A stretch of DNA of 64,000 bases from NCBI RefSeq assembly GCF_003439925.1, contig NZ_QQRR01000001.1, positions 682,001-746,000 of the forward strand. Direction: 5' to 3'. Numbering within the stretch: the first letter of the stretch is position 1; each line of letters starts with the position of its first letter. Shown here in pieces: positions 51,221 to 59,290 of the stretch. The notes beneath the pieces were generated by a model. That model was not told where the DNA came from. It ran no database searches and saw only the letters and a list, made by a program, of their open reading frames with translations. The translations under genes were made by a program, and so were the position numbers. Source of the stretch: Haloprofundus halophilus (lineage in GTDB: Archaea > Halobacteriota > Halobacteria > Halobacteriales > Haloferacaceae).

Positions 51221-51280
51221 AGAGAGGGTCCGTTCGGGTCGCTCGCTTCTCGCCGATTCTCGGGTCTACGAGGCGGCGCC

Positions 51281-51301
51281 GAACATTTGAAAACCGCTCT
51301 C
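51281..51301 (+). repeat. origin-motif copy 4
   Basis: ACATTTGAAAACCG intact; the GGTGTG part is changed to CTCTC. Confidence 0.55.
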
Positions 51302-51380
51302 TCTCCGAGTGACGGTGTCTCCGGCGACGGGCCGGGTAGACGGCCAAGCCGTCGGACACGAGTAGCACTTGAAACACGTG

Positions 51381-51401
51381 AAGCATTTGCAAAGCACTAA
51401 G
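51381..51401 (+). repeat. origin-motif copy 5, in the orc1 promoter
   Basis: GCATTTGCAAAG is kept, the right part is changed. It lies 26 bp before the orc1 ATG; a weaker CACTTGAAACACGTG sits just upstream at 51366-51380. Confidence 0.5.
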
Positions 51402-51426
51402 TAGCGGCACACGGCAGGCACGAACA

Positions 51427-52776
51427 ATGGCTCCCGACTCTATTTTCGAAGACGAGGCCGAGGTGTTTCGCGACATCGAGGTGCTCGAAGAGGACTACAC
51501 CCCCGACACCATCCTCTGCCGCGACGAGGTGATGACGGAGTACATCAACGTCCTCAAACCCATCTACAAGGGCCGTCCACCGCAGAACGCCTTCCTCTAC
51601 GGCGACACCGGCGTCGGCAAGACCGCCGTGACGAACCACCTCACGACGCAGTTAGAAGCCGACATCCGCCAGAAGAACGAGGACATCGAGCGACAGCACG
51701 AACGGAACGACCAGCGAGCGGACGACGACGGGAACGCGCAACCGTCCGTCGAGACCGACGCCGCAGACAGCGCAGACGCCGCCGCCCCCGTCGACCTCAC
51801 CATCGTCAAGGTGAACTGCCAGAACCTCACCTCCACCGGCGAGCGAACCTCCTCCTACCAGGTCGCCATCGCGCTGGTCAACGAACTCCGCCCGCCGAAG
51901 GATATGATCGCCTCCACGGGCTACGCCCCGCAAGCGGTGTACTCGATGCTGTACGAGGAGATGGACGCCCTCGGCGGCACGGTGCTGGTCATCCTCGACG
52001 AGGTCGACCGCATCGGCGCCGACGACACCATCCTCTACGAACTCCCGCGCGCGCGAGCGAACGAGAAGGTCGAAAACGCCCGCATCGGTCTCATCGGCAT
52101 CTCCAACGACTACACGTTCCGGTCGAACCTCTCGCCGAAGGTCAAGGACACGCTCTGCGAGACCGAGATCAAGTTCCCCGCCTACAACGCGATGCAACTG
52201 CGCGAGATTCTGCGCGACCGCGCCTCCCGCGCGCTGTACGACGAGACGTACGGCGACGACGTCATCGCGCTCTGTGCGGCGCTCGCCACCCGCGAATCCT
52301 CGGGGAGCGCGCGAAAAGCGATCAACCTCCTCCGAAGGGCGGGCGAAATCGCCGAGAACGACGGTCGAACGACCATCGTCGAGGGCGACGTCCACGAGGC
52401 GAAAGACGACCTGGAGTACGGCGACATGGTCGACTCCATCACCGACCAGGACGCGCACAAACGCTACGTGCTCGCCGCCGTCGCCCACCTCTCGAAGGCC
52501 GACGCGACGCCCGCCCGCGTGAAGGAGGTTCACCGCGCGTACCGCGCCGTCGCCGAGAGTTACGCCGCCGACCCGCTGAGCCAGCGCGGCATGTACAACC
52601 ACCTGACGAAACTGGCGATGCTCGGCTTTCTCACCTCCCACGACAACAACGAGGGGATCAAAGGCGGCCAGTACTACGAGTTCGAGTTCTCCGACGAGGT
52701 CGACCGCTCGAAGGTTCGCGAGGCGTTCGAGTCGATGGGCCACGCCTGGCAAGATATTCGAGTTCAAGGGGATTAG
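51427..52776 (+). CDS. orc1: Orc1/Cdc6-type replication initiator
   Basis: A 449-residue AAA+ initiator that binds origin DNA and loads MCM helicase. Walker A YGDTGVGKTAV (59-66), an acidic low-complexity insertion (about 82-122), the conserved VKVNCQNL, Walker B VLVILDEVDRIG (187-194), sensor 1 IGISNDYTF, sensor 2 SGSARKAINLLRRAGEIAE, and a C-terminal winged helix (about 340-449). Haloarchaea carry several paralogues, each usually beside its own origin. Motif copies cluster on both sides of this gene and one lies in its promoter, consistent with origin linkage and self-control. Confidence 0.95.
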   Translation: MAPDSIFEDEAEVFRDIEVLEEDYTPDTILCRDEVMTEYINVLKPIYKGRPPQNAFLYGDTGVGKTAVTNHLTTQLEADIRQKNEDIERQHERNDQRADDDGNAQPSVETDAADSADAAAPVDLTIVKVNCQNLTSTGERTSSYQVAIALVNELRPPKDMIASTGYAPQAVYSMLYEEMDALGGTVLVILDEVDRIGADDTILYELPRARANEKVENARIGLIGISNDYTFRSNLSPKVKDTLCETEIKFPAYNAMQLREILRDRASRALYDETYGDDVIALCAALATRESSGSARKAINLLRRAGEIAENDGRTTIVEGDVHEAKDDLEYGDMVDSITDQDAHKRYVLAAVAHLSKADATPARVKEVHRAYRAVAESYAADPLSQRGMYNHLTKLAMLGFLTSHDNNEGIKGGQYYEFEFSDEVDRSKVREAFESMGHAWQDIRVQGD

Positions 52777-52790
52777 GCCCCGAGTCGCCG

Positions 52791-52811
52791 AATCATTTGC
52801 AAATCGGTGTC
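52791..52811 (+). repeat. origin-motif copy 6
   Basis: TCATTTGCAAATCGGTGTC, 15 bp after the orc1 stop. Confidence 0.65.
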
Positions 52812-52885
52812 TCTCGCCCACCGAAAGACGTTTATCTGGTCCCGAAATCGGACGCCTCGACCTCGCTGGGGCGGGTTTCAGTTCG

Positions 52886-52906
52886 GAGCATTTGCAAACC
52901 GGTGTG
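52886..52906 (+). repeat. origin-motif copy 7
   Basis: GCATTTGCAAACCGGTGTG, a perfect match to the consensus, between orc1 and coaBC. Confidence 0.7.
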
Positions 52907-52937
52907 GTCGAAGCGTCGAATCCGCGAACCGCACGGT

Positions 52938-52946
52938 ACTATTTAC
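52938..52946 (+). promoter_or_regulatory. TATA box for coaBC
   Basis: TACTATTTA lies 24-32 bp before the coaBC ATG, giving a leaderless transcript. Confidence 0.55.
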
Positions 52947-52969
52947 CGTCGCTCCCCACTTCCCACCAG

Positions 52970-54154
52970 ATGCTTCAGGGAGTCAACGTCGCGCTGGGGG
53001 TGTCGGGCAGTATCGCTGCGGTCAAAGTAGTCGAACTGGCCCACGAGCTCCGGCGGCAGGGGGCGAACGTTCGCGCCGTCGTGACCGACAGCGCCCGCGG
53101 TATCGTCCACCCGTGGGCCGTGGAGTTCGCCACCGACAACCCGGTGGTCACGGAGATTACGGGCCGCGTCGAGCACGTCGAACTCTGCGGACGCGACGGC
53201 TGGGCGGACGTGCTCCTGCTCGCGCCCGCGACGGCCAACACGGTCGGCAAAATCGCCGCCGCCGTCGACGACACGCCCGTGACGACCTGCGCGACCACCG
53301 CCCTCGGAGCGGGGATGCCCGTCGTCGTCGCGCCCGCGATGCACGAACCGATGTACGACCACCCGGGCGTGCTCGACGCCATCGACCGCGTCGAGTCGTG
53401 GGGCGTCTCCTTCGTCGACCCGCGAATCGAGGAGGGCAAAGCGAAAATCGCCACCGAGGAGGCCATCGTGACGGACGTCGCCCGAGCGACGACCGAGCGG
53501 ACGCTCTCGGGGAAGCGCGTCGTCGTCACCAGCGGCGCGACGAGCGAACGAATCGACCCGATTCGCGTGCTGACCAACCGCGCGTCGGGACGAACCGGCC
53601 GTGAAGTCGCCCGCGCCTGCTACGTCCGTGGAGCCGACGTGACGCTCGTCCACGACGGGCCCGACGTTCCCTACGCCTCGGTCGAACGCGTCGAGAGCGC
53701 CGCCGAGATGCTCGCCGCGGTCGAAGCCGCCTGTGCCGGCGACGAGGCTGACGACGTCGCACCCGCCGACGCCCTCGTCTCCGCGGCCGCCATCTCCGAC
53801 TTCACCGTCGACGCCGCCGACGAGAAGATCCGATCCGGGGAGTCGCGGACGCTCGACCTGCGGCCGACGCCGAAACTCGTCGACGCGGTCCGGGACGCCC
53901 GCCCCGACCTCCCTATCGTCGGGTTCAAGGCCGAGACGGCGGGCGACGACGAGTCGATGGTCGCCGAGGCGAAACGGATTCTCGACCGGGCGTCGCTGTC
54001 GTTCGTCGTCGCCAACGACGCGAGCGTGATGGGCGAGGACGCGACGCGGGCGCTGTTCGTCCGCGAGTCGGGTCTGACCGGCGAGTACGAGGGCGACAAG
54101 GCGGGACTCGGCGGGCGGGTCGCCGACGAACTCGCCGCGGAACTCGGAGCGTGA
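52970..54154 (+). CDS. coaBC: bifunctional phosphopantothenoylcysteine decarboxylase / phosphopantothenate-cysteine ligase
   Basis: A 394-residue enzyme making 4'-phosphopantetheine for coenzyme A. The N-terminal CoaC flavodomain has ALGVSGSIAAVKVVELAHELR, the His-containing RVEHVELCGRD, APATANTVGKIAAAVDD and PAMHEPMY (the PxMNxxMW-like loop). The CoaB half begins VVVTSGATSERIDPIRVLTNRASGRTG, then SAAAISDFTVDAADEKIRSG with the catalytic KIRS lysine and PTPKLVDAV. In haloarchaea as in most archaea the two are fused. ATG at 52970 follows a TATA box at leaderless spacing. Follows the candidate origin. Confidence 0.94.
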   Translation: MLQGVNVALGVSGSIAAVKVVELAHELRRQGANVRAVVTDSARGIVHPWAVEFATDNPVVTEITGRVEHVELCGRDGWADVLLLAPATANTVGKIAAAVDDTPVTTCATTALGAGMPVVVAPAMHEPMYDHPGVLDAIDRVESWGVSFVDPRIEEGKAKIATEEAIVTDVARATTERTLSGKRVVVTSGATSERIDPIRVLTNRASGRTGREVARACYVRGADVTLVHDGPDVPYASVERVESAAEMLAAVEAACAGDEADDVAPADALVSAAAISDFTVDAADEKIRSGESRTLDLRPTPKLVDAVRDARPDLPIVGFKAETAGDDESMVAEAKRILDRASLSFVVANDASVMGEDATRALFVRESGLTGEYEGDKAGLGGRVADELAAELGA

Positions 54155-54383
54155 CCCGTTCCTCACCCGACGACGTTCCGACCGACGCCGTCGGTCGACA
54201 GCGACGACAGACGGCACTTCGCCTCGCCGAACTGCGCGCGTAACAACTCCCGAAAGCGAGACAGAGATAAGAATAGTTTTGCGTCAACAGCTACTCGCTT
54301 CATACGATTAGCTAGCATGACGGGTCGAACACGCATGAGCGACTGTTGGCCTGCCGGCCGTCGCCGAACGGAGTTGAGAGACC

Positions 54384-55535
54384 GTGGCGGGTGAGGCGAC
54401 CGACGCGAGGAAGTCGACGGAATCCACGGCGCGCGGGACCGGCGCGCGCGTACTCGTTCCAGTCGGCGAGTCGCCGACGCTGCGCAACACCGTCGCGTAC
54501 GCCGTGCGGACCGCCCGCGAACGCGCCGCCGACGCCGACAGTTCCGCGGCGGTTCACTTCGTCTACCCGGCGTTGTGGCGGGCGGTCGAACCGACGCGCG
54601 CCGGCAAGTTCGAACGAGCGCAAGAACTACTCGACCGCGTCGAGGTGTGGGCTCACGAAGACCTCGGCGACGACGAGGCCGACGCGGCGGAACCGACCGT
54701 CGAGATAGAGACGGCCGTCGTCGGTGCCGACGAGTACCTGTTCAGTCCGGCCGACTTCGCTCGTGTCATCGTCTCGTACGCGAGAGAACACGACCTCGGC
54801 CGGGTCGTCGTCGACCCGGAGTACCAACCGGGCGGCAACGCACCGATGCTCCGACCGCTGGAGTACGAACTGACGAAGTCCGAGTTGAGCGTCGAGGAGG
54901 CGCCGGTCGAACGGCCGACCCGCCGGGGGGTGCTCGTCGGGCGAGAGAGCCTGACGCAGTATCTGCTCGTCTTCGGCGCGTCGTACCTCTTCTATCTCAC
55001 CCTCGGCGGGTTCAGCGGCACGTTCGACCTCGTCACCGGTGCGATAAGCGCCGCCGTCGTCACGGTCGTGCTCGGGAAAATCGCGCTGAAAGGGAAACCG
55101 GACCTCCGCACGCTGCCCGCCGAACTCGGTCGGCTCCTCCTCTACACGCCGTACCTCCTCTGGGAGATCGCGAAAGCGAACGTCGCGTTGGCCTACGTCA
55201 TCCTCCACCCGCGGCTGCCCATCGACCCGAAGATGGTGAAGTTCGAGGCGGCGGTGTGGAACGACCTCCCGGCGACGACGCTCGCAAACAGCATCACGCT
55301 CACCCCCGGGACGCTGACCGTCGAGGTGAGCCATCGGGAGTTCTACATCCACTCGCTCACGCAGTCCGCGCGCGACGACCTCTTCGACGGAGCGCTCGAA
55401 CGCGCCGTCAGGTTCGTCTTCTACGGCCGCGCCGCCGCGCAAATCCCGAGTCCGAAGGAGCGCGGCGCGGCGCAGGAGGACCTCGGCGAGACGCCGAACG
55501 ACTCGCTGACCACCGACGGGGGAACCAACCGATGA
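54384..55535 (+). CDS. mnhE: USP-like domain fused to MnhE, Mrp antiporter subunit E
   Basis: A 383-residue fusion. Residues about 20-150 resemble a universal-stress-protein fold (RVLVPVGESPTLRNTVAYAVRTARERAAD, then ARVIVSYAREHDLGRVVVDPEY). The C-terminal part from about 190 is MnhE: YLLVFGASYLFYLTLGGFSGTFDLVTGAISA, a helix pair, and the conserved ANSITLTPGTLTVEVSHREFYIHSL. MnhE is a small membrane subunit of Mrp Na+/H+ antiporters. The GTG start is the earliest possible after an in-frame stop. Adding a USP module suggests nucleotide or stress sensing by the complex. First gene of the operon; ends in ATGA with mnhF. Confidence 0.85.
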   Translation: MAGEATDARKSTESTARGTGARVLVPVGESPTLRNTVAYAVRTARERAADADSSAAVHFVYPALWRAVEPTRAGKFERAQELLDRVEVWAHEDLGDDEADAAEPTVEIETAVVGADEYLFSPADFARVIVSYAREHDLGRVVVDPEYQPGGNAPMLRPLEYELTKSELSVEEAPVERPTRRGVLVGRESLTQYLLVFGASYLFYLTLGGFSGTFDLVTGAISAAVVTVVLGKIALKGKPDLRTLPAELGRLLLYTPYLLWEIAKANVALAYVILHPRLPIDPKMVKFEAAVWNDLPATTLANSITLTPGTLTVEVSHREFYIHSLTQSARDDLFDGALERAVRFVFYGRAAAQIPSPKERGAAQEDLGETPNDSLTTDGGTNR

Positions 55536-55876
55536 GCGCGACGACCGCCAACGGCGTGGTTCTCGCCGCCGCGGGCGGCGCCGGCGACCCGGCGAACCTC
55601 ACGCCGTTTCTCACCGACGTGTTGCTCGGGACGGCGGCGGCGTTCGTCACCCTCGCCATCGTCGTGCTCTACCGCGTCGTCAAAGGACCGACGATGCAGG
55701 ACCGCGTCATCGCCGTCAACGTCATCGGCTCGAACACCGTGGTCATCCTCGCGTTCCTGGCCGCGGCGTTCGGCGAACCCGGGTTCCTCGACGTGGCGCT
55801 GGTGTACGCGCTGTTGAACTTCCTGATGAGCATCGCCATCTCGAAGTTCACCGTCGAACGAGGTGGTGTCATATGA
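55532..55876 (+). CDS. mnhF: Mrp antiporter subunit F
   Basis: A 114-residue MnhF/MrpF with three membrane helices. LYRVVKGPTMQDRVIAVNVIGSNTVVILAFLAAAF is the core family signature (R-x-x-x-G-P-x-x-x-D-R). A low-complexity N-terminal stretch of about 25 residues is extra. The ATG overlaps mnhE by ATGA and the stop overlaps mnhG, so all are coupled. It is a structural part of the multi-subunit cation/proton antiporter in the cytoplasmic membrane. Confidence 0.9.
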   Translation: MSATTANGVVLAAAGGAGDPANLTPFLTDVLLGTAAAFVTLAIVVLYRVVKGPTMQDRVIAVNVIGSNTVVILAFLAAAFGEPGFLDVALVYALLNFLMSIAISKFTVERGGVI

Positions 55877-56313
55877 CGCCCGTCGAGATAGCCGTCGTCG
55901 CGCTGCTCGCCGGCAGCGTCTTCTTCGCCTTCGTCGCCGTGGTTGGCGTGCTCCGCCTCCCGGACCTCTACACGCGGGCGCACGCCGCCTCCAAGAGCGA
56001 CACGCTCGGTGCGGTGCTCGGTCTCGCGGCCGTCGCGGCCGTCTACGGTGCCGGGATTCCGACGGTGAAGGCGGTGTTCCTCCTCGTGTTCATGTTCGTG
56101 ACGAATCCGACGGCGGCACACGCCATCGCGCGCGCGGCCTTCGACCAAGACATCGAACCGTGGACCGGAGAGGCCGCAGACCGAACCGGCCGCGGCGTCG
56201 ACGCCGACCGGTCGCCCGAGGACGTCGACGGCTCCGAGTCGCTGGCGACAGACGGCGGCCCCGCGCCGGAGACGAATCCGCGGGACGGCTCTTCTACCGG
56301 AGGTGACAGATGA
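55873..56313 (+). CDS. mnhG: Mrp antiporter subunit G
   Basis: A 146-residue MnhG. FFAFVAVVGVLRLPDLYTRAHAASKSDTLGAVLGLAAVAAVYG carries the diagnostic RLPDxYTRxHAAxKxxTLG motif, then a third helix LLVFMFVTNPTAAHAIARAAF. A disordered acidic tail of about 50 residues (from EPWTGEAADRTG) is longer than in bacteria, as common in haloarchaea. Overlaps its neighbours by four bases on both sides. Confidence 0.92.
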   Translation: MTPVEIAVVALLAGSVFFAFVAVVGVLRLPDLYTRAHAASKSDTLGAVLGLAAVAAVYGAGIPTVKAVFLLVFMFVTNPTAAHAIARAAFDQDIEPWTGEAADRTGRGVDADRSPEDVDGSESLATDGGPAPETNPRDGSSTGGDR

Positions 56314-56849
56314 CGTTCACGCCCATCGAGGCGGTGACGCTCGTCTTCGTCGTCGGCTGTGCGCTCACGGCCGCGCTGCTGCGAGACGTTCTCGGTGTCA
56401 TCATCGCGTTCGCCGCCTACAGCCTCGGTGTCGCCATCCTCTGGGTCGTCCTCCAGGCACCCGACGTGGCGCTCACCGAGGCGGCCATCGGGGCCGGCGT
56501 GATGACGCTGCTGCTGCTTCTGACCATCGCGAAGACGGTCAACCCCGAGAACGACGCCAGTTTCGAGCGCCCGAGTCTCCGGTCGCTCGTCGTCGTCGTC
56601 GCGTTCGCTGGCGTGTTGCTGGCGACGGTGCCGGCGCTGCCCGCCATCGGCGCGGCGGACTCCCCGGTCGTCGGCGGCGAGGTCACCCAGTACTACCTCG
56701 ACAACGCGTACGAGGAGACCGAAGTCACCAACGCCGTGACCGCCGTGTTGGCCGCCTACCGCGGGTTCGACACCCTCGGCGAGGCGGTGGTGGTGTTCAC
56801 CGCCGGCGTCGCGGTGCTGCTGGTGCTGCGCCGGGAGGTGTTCGTATGA
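56310..56849 (+). CDS. DUF4040 / MbhD-like antiporter subunit (MrpA C-terminal part)
   Basis: A 179-residue membrane protein. VIIAFAAYSLGVAILWVVLQAPDVALTEAAIGAGVMTLLLLLTI is the DUF4040 signature shared by MbhD and by the C-terminal part of bacterial MrpA; the remaining helices (about 92-110 and 155-175) resemble MbhE. So the large MrpA of bacteria is split here: this piece, and the NuoL-like piece at 59287. Coupled to mnhG and mnhB by overlaps. Confidence 0.85.
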   Translation: MTFTPIEAVTLVFVVGCALTAALLRDVLGVIIAFAAYSLGVAILWVVLQAPDVALTEAAIGAGVMTLLLLLTIAKTVNPENDASFERPSLRSLVVVVAFAGVLLATVPALPAIGAADSPVVGGEVTQYYLDNAYEETEVTNAVTAVLAAYRGFDTLGEAVVVFTAGVAVLLVLRREVFV

Positions 56850-57361
56850 GCGCCGACGGTTCCGGCGTCGACGACTCCGGCGACGCCGGCGACGGCATCA
56901 CGCACAACGACGAGCAGGTGCCGTACGTCGAGAGCACCATCATCATGACCACCGTCCGGGTCGTCGCGCCGTTCATCCTGACGCTGGGTCTGTTCGTGAT
57001 GTTCCACGGCGCGTCCTCGGCCGGCGGCGGTTTCCAGGGCGGCGCCATCGCGGGCACCGTCGTCCTGCTGCTCGCGTTCGCGTTCGGTATCGGTCCGGTC
57101 CGCGACTGGCTGAGTCCGGCCGTCATCCTCGGACTCATCGCCGTCGGCGTCGGGACGTTCCTCGCGATCGCACTCGGGTCGGTGTTGCTCGGCGGCGAGT
57201 TCCTCCAGTACACCGCCTACCCCGTCCCGCACGCGAGCAAGTACGGTATCGAACTCGTCGAACTCGGCATCGGTGCGGTCGTCGCAGGCATCATCACCGG
57301 CCTGTTCTTCCTCATCGCCGCCGGGTTCGACATCGGCGAACCGTTGGAGGACGAACAATGA
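56846..57361 (+). CDS. mnhB: Mrp antiporter subunit B
   Basis: A 171-residue MnhB. After an acidic tail of about 26 residues, the sequence VESTIIMTTVRVVAPFILTLGLFVMFHGASSAGGGFQGGAIAGTVVLLLAFAFG matches the MnhB/MrpB core (H-G-x-x-x-x-G-G-G-F-Q-G-G). Four helices in all, with the Gly-rich GGFQGGA between the first and second. ATG overlaps the DUF4040 stop (ATGA) and the stop overlaps mnhC. Confidence 0.92.
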   Translation: MSADGSGVDDSGDAGDGITHNDEQVPYVESTIIMTTVRVVAPFILTLGLFVMFHGASSAGGGFQGGAIAGTVVLLLAFAFGIGPVRDWLSPAVILGLIAVGVGTFLAIALGSVLLGGEFLQYTAYPVPHASKYGIELVELGIGAVVAGIITGLFFLIAAGFDIGEPLEDEQ

Positions 57362-57726
57362 TCGCAGAGATTCTACTCACACGCTACAACTACGTCGTCG
57401 TCGCGCTGCTGCTGCCTATCGGTGCGTACATGATGATCGAGAACCGGAACCTCGTCAAGAAAGTCATCGGTATGAACATCTTCCAGACGGGCATCTTCCT
57501 GTTCTTCATCACCTCGGCGTACCGCGAGGGCGCGGACCCGCCTATCGTCGGTAGCGGCGGCGAGGCGGCGACGTACGTCAGCCCGCTGCCGCACGTGCTC
57601 ATCCTGACGGCCATCGTCGTCGGGGTGAGCCTCACGGCGGTGGCGCTGGCGCTCATCGTCCGCATCTACACCGAGTACGGGACGCTCGACGAGAGGAACC
57701 TCCGGGAGGTGCGCGCCGATGAGTGA
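57358..57726 (+). CDS. mnhC: Mrp antiporter subunit C (NuoK-like)
   Basis: A 122-residue NuoK-like subunit with three helices. YVVVALLLPIGAYMMIENRNLVKKVIGMNIFQTGIFLFFI and the later HVLILTAIVVGVSLTAVALALIVRIY match MnhC, including the Glu in MIENRN and the end helix with ALTAIVVG-type pattern. It forms part of the proton path beside the D subunits. Overlaps mnhB and the first D-type gene. Confidence 0.92.
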   Translation: MIAEILLTRYNYVVVALLLPIGAYMMIENRNLVKKVIGMNIFQTGIFLFFITSAYREGADPPIVGSGGEAATYVSPLPHVLILTAIVVGVSLTAVALALIVRIYTEYGTLDERNLREVRADE

Positions 57727-59290
57727 CCTGCTGGCGCTGCTGGTCGCTGTCCCGATTCTGGGCGCGTTGCTCACGCTCGTCGCCGGCTACACGTTCGAAC
57801 GGCTCGGCTGGGGCGTAGCGCTCGTCACGTCGCTGGTGCACACCGCGATGGCGGGAACGGTCGCCGCACAGGTGTACGCCGGCGGCGAACCGCTCGCGTA
57901 CGCCGTCGGCGGTTTCCGGCCGCCGTTCGGTATCGAACTCGTCGTCGACGGCCTCAACGCCGCCGTCGTCGTACTGGTCGCGGCCGTCGCCCTCGGCGTG
58001 CTCGCCTACGCGCGCCGCGCCGGCCCCCACTCGCCGGCGTTCTACACCGGCTACCTGCTGTTGGTCGCCGGCCTCTCGGGCATGAGCGTCACGGGAGACA
58101 TGTTCAACCTCTACGTCTTCCTCGAGATCACCGGTCTCGCCGCCTACGCGCTGGTGGCGACCGGCGACGACGGACGCTCGGCGGTCGGCGCGCTGAAGTA
58201 CCTCCTCGTCGGAACCGTCGGCGCGTCGCTGTTCCTCGTCGGTATCGGCTACGCGTTCGTCGCCACGGGGACGCTCAACATGGCCGACCTCGCCGAGAAG
58301 CTCGCCGGCGTCGGCTACGGGTCGACGCTCGTCCGGGCGTCGTTCGCGTTCGTCGTGACCGGGCTGGCCGTCAAGACGGCGCTGTACCCGCTGCACACCT
58401 GGCAACCGGAGGCGTACGCGAGCGCGCCCGACAGCGTCAGCGCGCTCATCTCGGCGCTCGTCTCGACGGTCTCGGCGTACGCGCTCGCGCGCGTCGTCTA
58501 CAGCGTCTACACCGTCGACTTCCTCGCGTCGGTCGCCTACGCCCGCGAGTTCGTCCTCGTCTTGGCGGGCGTCAGTATCGTCGCCGGGAGCGTCCTCGCG
58601 GTGATGCAAAGCGAGTTGAAGCGGATGCTCGCGTACTCGTCGGTGTCGCAGTTCGGCCTCGTCGTCGCCGCCTTCGCCGTCGCCAACGAGGCGGCGGTGA
58701 CGGGCGGCCTCGTCCACCTCGTCGGCCACGCCGTCATGAAGGGCGGCCTGTTCCTCGCGGTGGGCGCCGTCGCCGCGCGGACGGGCGTTCGATACGTCGA
58801 GCAGTTCGACGGCCTCGCCGACCGCGTCCCGCTCCTCAGCGCCGCGCTCGCGACCCTGTCGCTGTCGATGGTCGGGGTTCCGCCCGCCGTCGGCTTCGTC
58901 GGCAAGTGGTACATCGCCCTCGGCGCGATTCAGGCCGGGTCGTGGCCCATCGCGGTCGTCATCCTCCTGAGCACGCTGCTGACGTTGGCGTACTTCCTGC
59001 GCCTCGTCGAACGGATGTACTTCCGCTCGGCCGCGACGACGGAGCCGTCCGCCGACTCGCCGACCGGAACCGGGGCGGCCGCCGTCGCCGACGGCGGAAA
59101 CTCCGGCGACGTGACCGACGACGAGCGTCCGGTGCTCGGCCGCGGTGACGACGCCGACTTCGGCCGCCCGTCCGTCGGGATGGTCGCCGTCGTCGTCGTC
59201 GCGGCGGTGCTCGCCGTCGGACTCGGCCCGCTCGTCTCGACCTTCGAACCGCTGCTCGAACCGACGCTCGACCTCCTACTCCAGCCATGA
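57719..59290 (+). CDS. mnhD: Mrp antiporter subunit D, proton-conducting membrane subunit 1
   Basis: A 523-residue NuoM/MrpD-like subunit with about fourteen helices. Key residues for proton conduction are present: Glu in YVFLEITGLAAYALVA (TM5), Lys in VVTGLAVKTALYPLHTWQPEAYASAPDSV (TM7) and Lys/His in ELKRMLAYSSVSQFG and VHLVGHAVMKGGLFL. The C-terminal acidic loop (about 430-485) is a haloarchaeal extension. Start ATG overlaps mnhC by 8 bases; its stop overlaps the next antiporter gene by four (ATGA). Confidence 0.92.
   Translation: MSDLLALLVAVPILGALLTLVAGYTFERLGWGVALVTSLVHTAMAGTVAAQVYAGGEPLAYAVGGFRPPFGIELVVDGLNAAVVVLVAAVALGVLAYARRAGPHSPAFYTGYLLLVAGLSGMSVTGDMFNLYVFLEITGLAAYALVATGDDGRSAVGALKYLLVGTVGASLFLVGIGYAFVATGTLNMADLAEKLAGVGYGSTLVRASFAFVVTGLAVKTALYPLHTWQPEAYASAPDSVSALISALVSTVSAYALARVVYSVYTVDFLASVAYAREFVLVLAGVSIVAGSVLAVMQSELKRMLAYSSVSQFGLVVAAFAVANEAAVTGGLVHLVGHAVMKGGLFLAVGAVAARTGVRYVEQFDGLADRVPLLSAALATLSLSMVGVPPAVGFVGKWYIALGAIQAGSWPIAVVILLSTLLTLAYFLRLVERMYFRSAATTEPSADSPTGTGAAAVADGGNSGDVTDDERPVLGRGDDADFGRPSVGMVAVVVVAAVLAVGLGPLVSTFEPLLEPTLDLLLQP

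Larger units (their letters stand above)
50642..51426. other. 785-bp non-coding region: tandem repeat plus left part of candidate origin
   Basis: No gene recognised. It holds an 18-bp repeat array (50679-50785), five copies of the origin-type motif, and AT-rich stretches at 50925-50945 and 51000-51060. It ends at the orc1 ATG. Confidence 0.6.
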
